The notes under the pieces: generated by a model | What the model was told of the DNA's origin: nothing | Database searches by the model: none | Seen by the model: only the letters and a program-made list of their open reading frames with translations | Origin: Micromonospora sp. CB01531 | GTDB lineage: Bacteria > Actinomycetota > Actinomycetes > Mycobacteriales > Micromonosporaceae | DNA: 64,000 nucleotides | Assembly: GCF_001905095.1 (NCBI RefSeq) | Contig: NZ_LWLS01000083.1 | Coordinates: 186,001 to 250,000 of the forward strand | Direction of reading: 5' to 3' | Shown: positions 41,197 through 48,741 of the stretch, in pieces | How positions within the stretch are numbered: position 1 is the stretch's first letter | Layout of the letters: the number at the start of each line of letters is the position of its first letter | Translations under genes and position numbers: made by a program

Positions 41197-41922
41197 TCAG
41201 CGGAGGGAGGCGCGGGCGGAGAAGGCGATGCTGGCGAGCAGGAAGCCGCCGTTGACGATCGTGAAGGCGACGACCAGCCAGATGGCCAGCGCCGGGGCGA
41301 CGGTCAGCACCAGACCGGCCAGGAAGATCACCGCGCCGTAGTCCCGGACCAGCTTCACCAGGCGTACCGGGAGCGAGGACGAGGTGACCATGCTGGCGGC
41401 GTTCGGGCCGGCCTGCATCACCGAGGTGACCAGGTTGACCATCCAGGTGCCGGCGAAGACCGCCACCAGCCAGGTCGGCGTCGACGGGCGCTGCGCCACG
41501 ACGGTCGCCCCGAGGGCGGCGACCAGGGCGATCTGGGCGGCCACGTCGCAGAGCACGTCGATCCGGGCACCCGCTGAGCTGCCCTGCCCGGTGACCCGGG
41601 CGAGCTGCCCGTCCGCGCAGTCCAGGGCGTACGCGAGCTGCCAGCCGACCAGGGCGACCAGCCCGACCGTCCAGGCCGGGACGTCGCCGGCGGCCACCGG
41701 GCCGGCCAGCGCGACCACGGTGACCGAGGCGGCCAGGCCGAGCACCAGGTTGGTGAGGGTCAGCGCGGTGGGGCGCAGCCCGAGCCGCTGGGCGACCATC
41801 GCGAAGAAAGCCCCGATCCACTGGCTTATCGACTCGCTGAACAGGCCGCCACCCCGGTTGGCCCGGTGGAAGTCGGCGACTGCGGGGCGAGACGGGTCAC
41901 CCAAGGTCATCGCGAAGTTCAT
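41197..41922 (-). CDS. CDP-alcohol phosphatidyltransferase
   Basis: About 241 residues with about six transmembrane helices. The full family signature is present: DG-x2-AR-x8-G-x3-D-x3-D, reading DGQLAR ... GARIDVLCD. The enzyme moves a phosphoalcohol from a CDP-alcohol to an acceptor alcohol. ATG 41922 has GGGAG about 9 bases upstream; ATG 41910 is an alternative. It overlaps the upstream dehydrogenase gene by 26 bases. Together with the nucleotidyltransferase it should use a CDP-alcohol made by this operon. Acceptor unknown. Confidence 0.9.
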   Translation of the reverse strand: MNFAMTLGDPSRPAVADFHRANRGGGLFSESISQWIGAFFAMVAQRLGLRPTALTLTNLVLGLAASVTVVALAGPVAAGDVPAWTVGLVALVGWQLAYALDCADGQLARVTGQGSSAGARIDVLCDVAAQIALVAALGATVVAQRPSTPTWLVAVFAGTWMVNLVTSVMQAGPNAASMVTSSSLPVRLVKLVRDYGAVIFLAGLVLTVAPALAIWLVVAFTIVNGGFLLASIAFSARASLR

Positions 41923-42964
41923 CGGCGTAATCTCCCAGCCGCCGGCGGGTCTCGTCGGGCGACATCGCAAGGTGTTCGAGGATGGTGTAACGGCCCGGCC
42001 GGGTGGCCGGTGCATATTGCACCGCCTCGACGAACTGCTCGTCGGTCAGGCCCAGCTCGGCCGGCGTGGTCGCCAGGCCGTGCCGGTGCAGACAGCGGAC
42101 GAGCTGCCGGAAGCGCTCGGTCTCCCCGCGCAGGAAGGTACAGAACAGCGCGCCGAGGCCGACCTGCTCGCCGTGTGAGCCGGTGCCGGGGTAGAGCTTG
42201 TCGATGGCGTGCGAGATCTCGTGGTCGCCGCCGCTGGCCGGTCGGGTCGACCCGCACACCGAGCTCGCGATGCCGCCGAGGATGAGCGCCTCCGCGAGGG
42301 TGGTGAGGAAGCCGTCGTCGGTGATCTTGCCGGGGTGGTTGAGCAGCGCCTCGGCGCCCGTCCGGGCGAGGGTGAGGGCCAGGCCGTCGATCGGTTCGCC
42401 GCGTACCTCGTGCGCCAGCTCCCAGTCGGCGCAGGCGCTCAGGTTGCTCACCGCGTCGCCGATGCCCGCCTGGGTCTGCCGGTCCGGTCCGCTCTCCACG
42501 AAGTCCAGGTCCACGATCACCGCGATCGGGATGTGCACCCCGTAGGAGCCCTTGCCGCCCTCGTGATCGAGTGAGGCGGTGGGCGAGGCGATGCCGTCGT
42601 TCGCCAGGCTGGTCGCCACGGTCACCATCGGGATGCCGTAGCGGGTGGCGGCGTACTTGGCGGTGTCGATGGTCTTGCCGCCACCGATGCCCACCACGGC
42701 GTCGTACTGGCGGCGGCGCAGCCGGTCACCGAGCTGGTTGGCCGCGTCGATGGTGCCGCCGGTGACGGTGAACACGTCGGCCGCGCCGAGGGACGGCCGG
42801 CACAGCTCGACGATCTTCTCGCCCTGACCGGGGCCGACCACCACCGCCACGTCGCCCCCGGTGGAGATCCGCCGGTCGGCGAGGAGCGGACCGAGGTCGG
42901 CGACCGCACCGCGGCGGACCTCGATCGCCAGCGGGGTGTTGACGGTCCGGGCTAGTAGCGGCAC
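41897..42964 (-). CDS. sn-glycerol-1-phosphate dehydrogenase-like enzyme (Fe-ADH superfamily)
   Basis: About 355 residues. The sequence matches the EgsA/AraM branch: AVVGIGGGKTIDTAKYAATR for nucleotide binding, VATSLANDGIASPTASL, and probable metal ligands Asp170 (GIGDAVSNL), His248 (RPASGGDHEISHAID) and His264 (GTGSHGEQVGLGA). EgsA and AraM reduce dihydroxyacetone phosphate to glycerol-1-phosphate, the archaeal stereoisomer. It overlaps the nucleotidyltransferase gene by 13 bases and the CDP-alcohol transferase gene by 26. GTG 42964 has GGGAG about 6 bases upstream. A dehydroquinate-synthase-like or other polyol-phosphate reductase role is an alternative. Confidence 0.85.
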   Translation of the reverse strand: MPLLARTVNTPLAIEVRRGAVADLGPLLADRRISTGGDVAVVVGPGQGEKIVELCRPSLGAADVFTVTGGTIDAANQLGDRLRRRQYDAVVGIGGGKTIDTAKYAATRYGIPMVTVATSLANDGIASPTASLDHEGGKGSYGVHIPIAVIVDLDFVESGPDRQTQAGIGDAVSNLSACADWELAHEVRGEPIDGLALTLARTGAEALLNHPGKITDDGFLTTLAEALILGGIASSVCGSTRPASGGDHEISHAIDKLYPGTGSHGEQVGLGALFCTFLRGETERFRQLVRCLHRHGLATTPAELGLTDEQFVEAVQYAPATRPGRYTILEHLAMSPDETRRRLGDYADELRDDLG

Positions 42965-43683
42965 GCGATCTCCCACGCCCGAGCCAGGTCGGCGTGGTTG
43001 TCGACCTCGACCCAGGAGACGTCGCCGATCGGCGCCGCCCGCACCTCGCCACCCCGGTCGGCGAACTCCTGGTAGCCGTCCTCGTAGTAGAGGTTCGGGT
43101 CGCGCCGCCAGGTCGCCTCCAGGGCGTCGGCGAGCGCGTCGGCCACCTGCGGCTCGATCAGCGTCGCGCCGATGTACTCCCCGTACGCCTCACCCGGGTC
43201 CATCAGCTTGGTGATCCGGGTGAGCTGGCCGGCCGCGTCGAAGGTGGTCTTCATCTCCTCCTCGGCCAGCGGCTTGAGCGTGTCGACGGCGAGCAGGATG
43301 GCCGGCCCGCGCTCGGCCAGCAGGGTCTTCTCCACGCTCACCGGGTGCACGGTGTCGCCGTTGACCAGCAGCACGCCCCGGGAGAAGTGCTCCCGGGCCA
43401 GCCAGAGCGAGTACGCGTTGTTCCACTCCTCGGCCTTGTCGTTGAACACGAGGGTGATCTTGACGCCGTACTTCTCCTCCAGCGCCGCCTGCCGCTGCCG
43501 GACCGCGTCCGCCGCGTAGCCGACCACGATCACGATCTCGGTCAGGCCCACCTCGGCGAGGTTGCGCAGCGCGATGTCGAGGATGGTGATCTCCCCGTCC
43601 ACCGGCACCAATGCCTTCGGCAGGGTGTCGGTGTACGGGCGCAGCCGACGCCCCGCACCGGCTGCCAGTACCATCCCGATCAT
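42952..43683 (-). CDS. sugar/alcohol-phosphate nucleotidyltransferase (LicC-like)
   Basis: 243 residues with a GT-A/Rossmann nucleotidyltransferase fold. The N-terminal loop MIGMVLAAGAGRRLRPYTDT and LPKALVPVDGEITIL bind the NTP. GVLLVNGDTVHPVS carries the metal-binding Asp. The closest annotated type is the 'phosphocholine cytidylyltransferase family'. As first gene of the operon it should activate an alcohol phosphate, plausibly the glycerol-1-phosphate made by the next enzyme, to a CDP-alcohol. ATG 43683 has GGGGAGG about 7 bases upstream. Nucleotide and substrate are inferred. Confidence 0.88.
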   Translation of the reverse strand: MIGMVLAAGAGRRLRPYTDTLPKALVPVDGEITILDIALRNLAEVGLTEIVIVVGYAADAVRQRQAALEEKYGVKITLVFNDKAEEWNNAYSLWLAREHFSRGVLLVNGDTVHPVSVEKTLLAERGPAILLAVDTLKPLAEEEMKTTFDAAGQLTRITKLMDPGEAYGEYIGATLIEPQVADALADALEATWRRDPNLYYEDGYQEFADRGGEVRAAPIGDVSWVEVDNHADLARAWEIACRY

Positions 43684-43801
43684 GCCGACGCCTCCCCACG
43701 ACTGACACATGGTCATCGTGGAGAATAGCGTCACCCGCCGGCAGTGCTCCGGCCAACTGGTGTTAGCCGGTCGTTCAGCCAGGAAGCGCCCCGAACTCGG
43801 C

Positions 43802-43807
43802 TATAAT
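43802..43807 (+). promoter_or_regulatory. consensus TATAAT -10 box in the intergenic gap
   Basis: A perfect TATAAT stands in the 313-base gap 43684-43996, 190 bases before the CBS gene. I see no matching -35 at 16-18 bases upstream. It may drive the CBS gene with a long leader or a short RNA. No other gene is supported in this gap. Confidence 0.35.
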
Positions 43808-43996
43808 GCGCGGCCGTTTCCGCAGCTCAACGGTGTCGGTCACCGGGTGATCGAACGCCGGGCGGCGAAGACGTCCTCGGCGACCAGCCTTCGTTGACGT
43901 CGCGACACGCTGGTGGCGGTGACGGGCTTGTCCCGGTACGCATCGATGGCCCACCATGTCCGTACCGAGGCCACCGTCCCACAGGGGTGATGCGTG

Positions 43997-44389
43997 ATGC
44001 AGGTTCGGGAAGCGATGTCCAGCGAGGTTCTCGTGGTCGGCCCGGAGCACACGCTCCGTGAGGCGGCCCAGATGATGTCGGCCCGCCGCGTCGGGTCGGC
44101 GGTCGTGATCGACCCGGACTCCGAAGGGGTCGGGATCATGACCGAACGCGACGTACTCAAGGCGATCGGCGCCGGGCTCGACCCGGATGTCGAACGCACC
44201 GGAGCCCACCTGACCTGGGACGTCGTCTACGCCGGCCCGGACTGGACGGTGGAGGAGGCGGCGGTCGCCATGGCCCGCGGCGGCTTCCGGCACCTGGTCG
44301 TGCTCGACGGCCGGGAGGTGGCCGGGGTGATCTCGGTACGCGACCTGATGCGGGTCTGGGCGCGCGAGCACACCGCCGCGAGGGTCTGA
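43997..44389 (+). CDS. CBS domain pair protein
   Basis: 130 residues forming one Bateman module. CBS1 (about 1-60) has MSSEVLVVGPEHTLREAAQM and VGIMTERDVLKAIGAGLD. CBS2 (about 70-125) has VYAGPDWTVEEAAVAMARGG, FRHLVVLDGREVAGVISVRD and LM. Such proteins bind adenosine nucleotides and act as energy sensors or regulators. No effector domain is attached. ATG 43997 is used; GGGGTGAT lies upstream. A very strong terminator follows 15 bases after the stop. Confidence 0.92.
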   Translation: MQVREAMSSEVLVVGPEHTLREAAQMMSARRVGSAVVIDPDSEGVGIMTERDVLKAIGAGLDPDVERTGAHLTWDVVYAGPDWTVEEAAVAMARGGFRHLVVLDGREVAGVISVRDLMRVWAREHTAARV

Positions 44390-44404
44390 GCCGGCGGCGG
44401 GAAT

Positions 44405-44440
44405 GACGATGGCCCGGCCGAAACGGGCCGGGCCATCGTC
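44405..44440 (+). terminator. terminator of the CBS gene
   Basis: A perfect 15-bp stem (GACGATGGCCCGGCC / GGCCGGGCCATCGTC) with a 6-base GAAACG loop, one of the strongest hairpins in the window. Confidence 0.85.
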
Positions 44441-44632
44441 GTACGGTCCTCAGATCACGGGCCGACGAAGGCCGCCGAGGCCCGCCAGTCCACCTTGTCC
44501 ACGCCGGCGGAGCATCCGAGGTACGACAGCTCGCGAGCCCGGTTCGGATCTCCGGTGCCCCTGGTCGGACGGATCGACCGCCCGCATGTTGAACTTCGCG
44601 TGTATGCCGGTCGGAGCGGCCGGACCAGGCCC

Positions 44633-44638
44633 TAGGCT
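44633..44638 (+). promoter_or_regulatory. -10 box of a leaderless aminotransferase promoter
   Basis: TAGGCT followed by 7 bases and ATG 44646. It supports this start; the frame extends upstream to 44403 across the terminator, which cannot be coding. Confidence 0.5.
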
Positions 44639-44645
44639 CGTGCGC

Positions 44646-45740
44646 ATGACCGCCGAGCAGCTGATCTCTTTCGCCCGTGGCGCTCCCTCGCTGGACATCG
44701 TCGATGTCGAGGGGCTCAAGGCCGCCGCCGTCCGCGCGTTCGACGCCGATCCCGCCGGGATCACGGCGTACGGCACCTCCGTCGGTTACCCGCCCCTGCG
44801 AAAGTGGATCGCGGACAAGCACGGCGTCGAGGCCGACCAGGTGCTGATCACCAACGGCTCCCTCCAGGCCGACGCCTTCCTCTTCGACCACCTGGTCCGC
44901 CGCGGCGACGCGGTGGTGGTCGAGCGCCCCACGTACGACCGGACGCTGCTCAACCTCCAGCAGATGGGCGGCGAGATCCACGGCGTGTCGATCCAGCCCG
45001 ACGGTCTGGACACCGCCGAGCTGCGCAAGCTGCTGGAGTCCGGGGTGCGCCCCCGGCTGGCCCACGTCATCCCGAACTACCAGAACCCGGCGGGCGTGAC
45101 CCTCTCCCTAGAGAAGCGCCGCGAGCTGCTGGACCTGGCCGCCGAGTACGGCTTCACGATCTTCGAGGACGACCCGTACGCGGACATCCGGTTCCGCGGC
45201 GAGCCGCTGCCGTCGATGCTGTCGATGGACACCCGGGGCGTGGTGGTGCACGCCTCCAGCTTCACCAAGACGGTCTGCCCGGGGGTCCGGGTCGGCTACC
45301 TGGTCGGCCCGCCGGAGTTGATCGCCGGGATCGCGAAGCGGGCGACCAACCTCTACATCTCGCCCGGCATGGTCTCCGAGGCGATCGTGCACCAGTTCTG
45401 CGTCTCCGGCGACATCGAGCGGTCGATCCAGACGGTGCGGACCGCCCTCGGCGAGCGGGCCCAGGTGCTCGCGGAGTCGCTGCGCCGGCATCTGCCCGAG
45501 GCCCGGTTCGTCGAGCCGGACGGTGGCTACTTCCTCTGGGTGGAGCTGCCGGAGGACGTCGAGGTCGACCGGGTCGCCCCGGCCGCCGCCGAGCGCGGGG
45601 TGGCCGTGGTCAAGGGCAGCGACTTCATGATCGACGGCGGTCGGCACGCGCTCCGGCTGGCGTTCTCCGCGGTGACCGCGGACCGGATCGACGAGGGTGT
45701 CCGGCGGCTGGCCGAGGCGGTGGCGGCCGTCCGTGGCTGA
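44646..45740 (+). CDS. PLP-dependent aminotransferase (class I/II, 2-aminoadipate type)
   Basis: 364 residues, fold type I. The PLP lysine is Lys208 in HASSFTKTVCPGVRVGY. Other blocks are GYPPLRKWIADKHG, the Tyr-bearing VVERPTYDRTLLNL, PNYQNPAGVTLSLEKRREL and FEDDPYADIRF. The C-terminal substrate Arg lies in HALRLAFSAV. It resembles LysN/KAT-like enzymes that are free-standing relatives of the MocR aminotransferase domain, with no HTH. The amino donor cannot be predicted. It is leaderless, single-gene. Confidence 0.9.
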   Translation: MTAEQLISFARGAPSLDIVDVEGLKAAAVRAFDADPAGITAYGTSVGYPPLRKWIADKHGVEADQVLITNGSLQADAFLFDHLVRRGDAVVVERPTYDRTLLNLQQMGGEIHGVSIQPDGLDTAELRKLLESGVRPRLAHVIPNYQNPAGVTLSLEKRRELLDLAAEYGFTIFEDDPYADIRFRGEPLPSMLSMDTRGVVVHASSFTKTVCPGVRVGYLVGPPELIAGIAKRATNLYISPGMVSEAIVHQFCVSGDIERSIQTVRTALGERAQVLAESLRRHLPEARFVEPDGGYFLWVELPEDVEVDRVAPAAAERGVAVVKGSDFMIDGGRHALRLAFSAVTADRIDEGVRRLAEAVAAVRG

Positions 45741-46105
45741 ATTTCTGTCGGGTTTCTGACAAAAAGGCGATGCCGACCGGTTCAGCACTCCCGCTGGGCC
45801 GGCCGGCAGCTCACAATGCTGCGAGCGCCGTTCGCCTGTCGTTGACGGGTCCGTTGCCCGGGGAGCCGCACCCGGCCCTCGTCCGGACCACCGGCGCGCG
45901 CAGCACAACTCCCGCCCCAAAGGGTGCCGGGTGGGCCGTGTCGCCCCTCACCCCCCTGACGCGGCCGGCCCGCCCGGCACCACCTTCGCGGCGTCGGGAC
46001 GCGTGACGCCGGTCGCAGCGCTGCCGCCGTTGCCGGCCCGCTCGGGCTGCGATTCGCCCCGATCGGCGTAACCTGCAAGCCGCAGCACCGTCGGAAGGGG
46101 GCGAG
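45741..46105. other. 365-base intergenic stretch without a supported gene
   Basis: Between the aminotransferase and corA. A TAACCT box (46068-46073) and an SD before corA are the only signals I can point to. Open frames on the minus strand here are low-complexity Arg/Ala/Gly shadows. Confidence 0.6.
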
Positions 46106-47254
46106 ATGACGGACCGGGTGGCACGCGAGCGCACCGCCGGGCAGAACGGCGGGCGGATGATCAGACCACGGGCCTGGGCGGCACCGGTACGCGCCATGTC
46201 CCGCATCCTCAACGCCGACGGGTCCCCCCGGACGCCCGAGCCGGCCGACACCGGCCGCAGCGGGATCGTCGACTGCGGCCTCTACGTGGACGGCAAGCGC
46301 CAGTCGGGCGAGTGGGGTTACGCCGCGGCCCTGGCGGCGGCCCACAAGGAGCGCAACGCCTTCGTCTGGCTCGGCCTGCACGAGCCGGAACTGGACGAGA
46401 TGAGCGCGATCGCCGCCACCTACGGCCTGCACGAGCTCGCCGTGGAGGACGCGGTCAAGGCCGAGCAGCGGCCCAAGCTGGAGCGCTTCGGCGAGGTGAC
46501 GTTCCTGGTGCTGCGCACCGCCCGCTACTGCGAGCACGCGGAGCTGACGGAGAACTCCGAGGTGGTGGAGACCGGCCAGGTGATGCTCTTCATCGGGCCG
46601 AACTTCCTGATCAGCGTCCGGCACGGCGACGCCTGTCGGCTCGCGCCGGTCCGGGCCGACCTGGAGGAGAAGCGGGACCTGCTGCGGCACGGCCCGTGGG
46701 CGGTCGCGTACGCGGTCACCGACCGGGTGGTGGACCTCTACCTGGAGGTCGCCGACCGGCTGGAGGACGACCTCGACGTGTTGGAGGCGGACGTCTTCGA
46801 CCGGCAGGGCAGCGGGCGGATCCAGCGGATCTACCAGATGAAGCGGGAGCTGGTGGAGTTCAAGCGGGCGGTGGCACCGTTGCAGCGTCCGCTGCTCACC
46901 CTCACCTCCCAGGTCAACCGCGAGGTGCCGGAGGAGATCCGGCGCTACTTCCGGGACGTGCAGGACCACCTCAGCCGCACCGTGGAGCAGGTCAGCTCGT
47001 ACGACGACCTGCTGAACTCGATCCTCCAGGCCCGGCTGGCCCAGGTCACCGTCGACCAGAACAACGACATGCGCAAGATCGCCGCCTGGGCCGCCATCGC
47101 TGCGGTGTGGACCGCGATCGCCGGTATCTACGGCATGAACTTCGATGTCATGCCTGAGTTGAAGTGGACGTACGGCTACCCGGTCGTGCTGGCGGTCATG
47201 CTCACCATCTCACTCGCCCTCTACCGCTGGTTCCGCCGCAACGGCTGGCTGTAG
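46106..47254 (+). CDS. corA: CorA family magnesium/divalent cation transporter
   Basis: 382 residues. A long cytoplasmic N-terminal funnel domain (about 50-310) has FVWLGLHEPELDEM and long helices ending in VEQVSSYDDLLNSILQARLA. Two C-terminal transmembrane helices follow. The selectivity signature YGMN is at 342-345, followed by FDVMPELKW. It is expected to be a homopentameric Mg2+ channel in the membrane. ATG 46106 has GGAAGGGGG about 5 bases upstream. A terminator hairpin follows the stop. Confidence 0.95.
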   Translation: MTDRVARERTAGQNGGRMIRPRAWAAPVRAMSRILNADGSPRTPEPADTGRSGIVDCGLYVDGKRQSGEWGYAAALAAAHKERNAFVWLGLHEPELDEMSAIAATYGLHELAVEDAVKAEQRPKLERFGEVTFLVLRTARYCEHAELTENSEVVETGQVMLFIGPNFLISVRHGDACRLAPVRADLEEKRDLLRHGPWAVAYAVTDRVVDLYLEVADRLEDDLDVLEADVFDRQGSGRIQRIYQMKRELVEFKRAVAPLQRPLLTLTSQVNREVPEEIRRYFRDVQDHLSRTVEQVSSYDDLLNSILQARLAQVTVDQNNDMRKIAAWAAIAAVWTAIAGIYGMNFDVMPELKWTYGYPVVLAVMLTISLALYRWFRRNGWL

Positions 47255-47272
47255 CCGGTCCCGGGCAACCGA

Positions 47273-47299
47273 AAGCGCCGGCCCGCACGGCCGGCGCTT
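47273..47299. terminator. bidirectional terminator hairpin
   Basis: An 11-bp stem (AAGCGCCGGCC / GGCCGGCGCTT) with a CGCAC loop lies between the convergent corA and minus-strand 47316 genes. Confidence 0.75.
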
Positions 47300-47315
47300 C
47301 CGTGGTCGACCCGGG

Positions 47316-48068
47316 TCAGCGGCCACCGCTGGACTTGGCGGAGTTCTTCCCCGCGTTCACTGCCTTGCTGACGTCGGTGGCCGGGCGGCCGGAGCTGTCC
47401 CGGGCACCCTCGGCGACCGACGGGACCTTGTCGGTCGGCTGGATCACCGGCTGGCTGCTGGACTTGGCGGTGGCCGCGCTGCCGTTGCCGGCCGTCGTCG
47501 AGCTGCCGGCACCGGTCCTGCCGGCCTGGGTCACCTTCGCGGTCGGGTCGGGGGTCTCCACCACGATGGTGTCGACGTCCTCGCGCATCGGCTCCAGCGT
47601 TCCGGTCGGGTCGTACTCGGCCCACTCCTGCTGCTCGCGGCGGCGGCGCATGGCCATCGCGCCGGCCAGGCCGGCCACCGCGCCGGCGGCGAACAGGCCC
47701 GTCATCATGCCCCGCGACCGCTTCCGCTTCCTGGCGGCCTTGAGGTTCTTCGCCTTGGCCTGCCGCGTCACCGCGGCCTTCCGGGCGGCCGTCCGGCCAA
47801 CCACCGCCTTCTTGCCCGCGGCCTCGGCCTGCGCGTTGCGCACGGCCAGGACCAGCGGCGCGAGCGTGGCCGCCGTCGAAGCGAGCCCGTCCGACGCCCG
47901 GTCCCGGACCATGATCGCGGTGGGCGCGGCGGCAGCCCGGGCTGCCTGGACCCGCGGGCCGACACCCTTCGCGGCATGCGCCGCGGCCTGCCTCAGGTGA
48001 CCGATGCCCTGGCTCAGCTCCGCCTTCGCGAGCTGCCCCTGGGTCTTACGCCGCCCGATTCCAAACAC
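47316..48068 (-). CDS. hypothetical Ala/Lys-rich single-span membrane protein
   Basis: 250 residues starting MFGIGRRKTQGQLAKAELSQ. The N-terminal 110 residues are helical and Ala-rich. A basic block (AKAKNLKAARKRKRSRG) then precedes one predicted membrane helix (MMTGLFAAGAVAGLAGAMAM, about 121-140). The C-terminal 100 residues are Ser/Thr/Pro/Gly-rich and probably disordered. The start is well supported: AGGAGG seven bases before GTG 48068. It resembles DUF5324-like actinobacterial proteins by layout only. It is divergent from the cyclophilin gene. Function unknown. Confidence 0.7.
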   Translation of the reverse strand: MFGIGRRKTQGQLAKAELSQGIGHLRQAAAHAAKGVGPRVQAARAAAAPTAIMVRDRASDGLASTAATLAPLVLAVRNAQAEAAGKKAVVGRTAARKAAVTRQAKAKNLKAARKRKRSRGMMTGLFAAGAVAGLAGAMAMRRRREQQEWAEYDPTGTLEPMREDVDTIVVETPDPTAKVTQAGRTGAGSSTTAGNGSAATAKSSSQPVIQPTDKVPSVAEGARDSSGRPATDVSKAVNAGKNSAKSSGGR

Positions 48069-48185
48069 GGTCCCACCTCCTGGGAGTTGTTCCTCCGTCA
48101 TCCTCCACCTTCGGATGCCTCCGCATGGCCAGATCGGGCACATGGGAGGATCCGCAAGGAACTGACCAACGAGTGAGGAGTACCC

Positions 48186-48716
48186 GTGGCCGAGGCTGTC
48201 TACGCCACCTTGCACACCAACGCTGGCCCGATCCGGCTGGAGCTCTTCCCCAACCACGCGCCGAAGACCGTCCGCAACTTCGTCGAGCTGGCCGAGGGCA
48301 CGAAGGAATACATCGACCCGCGGACCGGCCAGCCGGGTAGCGGGCCGTACTACGACGGCACCGTCTCGCACCGCGTGATCAGCGGGTTCATGGTCCAGAT
48401 GGGCGACCCGACCGGCACCGGTCGCGGCGGCCCGGGCTACAAGTTCGCCGACGAGTTCCACCCGGAGCTGCGCTTCGACCGCCCCTACCTGCTGGCGATG
48501 GCGAACGCCGGGCCGGGCACCAACGGCTCGCAGTTCTTCATCACGGTCTCCCAGACGCCGCACCTGAACAACCGGCACACCATCTTCGGGCAGGTCGCCG
48601 ACGAGCAGTCGGCGAAGGTCGTGGACTCGATCGCGAACACCCCGACCGGCCCGAGCGACCGGCCGCTGCAGGACGTGGTCATCGAGCGCGTCGAGATCGA
48701 GCGCAAGCCGTCCTGA
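48186..48716 (+). CDS. peptidyl-prolyl cis-trans isomerase (cyclophilin)
   Basis: The 176-residue cytoplasmic cyclophilin catalyses proline isomerisation in protein folding. The catalytic core is VSHRVISGFMVQMGDPTGTG, with the active-site Arg in HRV, followed by LLAMANAGPGTNGSQFFITV and HLNNRHTIFGQV. No signal peptide is present, so it is PpiA/CypA-like cytosolic. The GTG start has GAGGAG about 6 bases upstream. Confidence 0.95.
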   Translation: MAEAVYATLHTNAGPIRLELFPNHAPKTVRNFVELAEGTKEYIDPRTGQPGSGPYYDGTVSHRVISGFMVQMGDPTGTGRGGPGYKFADEFHPELRFDRPYLLAMANAGPGTNGSQFFITVSQTPHLNNRHTIFGQVADEQSAKVVDSIANTPTGPSDRPLQDVVIERVEIERKPS

Positions 48717-48728
48717 CCACGGCCCGGG

Positions 48729-48734
48729 TACCTT
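48729..48734 (+). promoter_or_regulatory. -10 box of a leaderless rhomboid promoter
   Basis: TACCTT followed by exactly 7 bases and ATG 48742; it starts only 13 bases after the cyclophilin stop, so the rhomboid gene may have both readthrough and its own transcript. Confidence 0.45.
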
Positions 48735-48741
48735 TGCTCGC

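Noticed and set aside
43709..43897. 62-codon plus-strand frame in the gap before the CBS gene
   Set aside because: It contains the TATAAT box inside it, has no SD and no recognisable sequence; the gap is better read as regulatory.
45811..46251. 146-codon minus-strand frame in the gap before corA
   Set aside because: Arg/Ala/Gly-rich, no SD, overlaps the corA N terminus on the other strand and shows no recognisable family.
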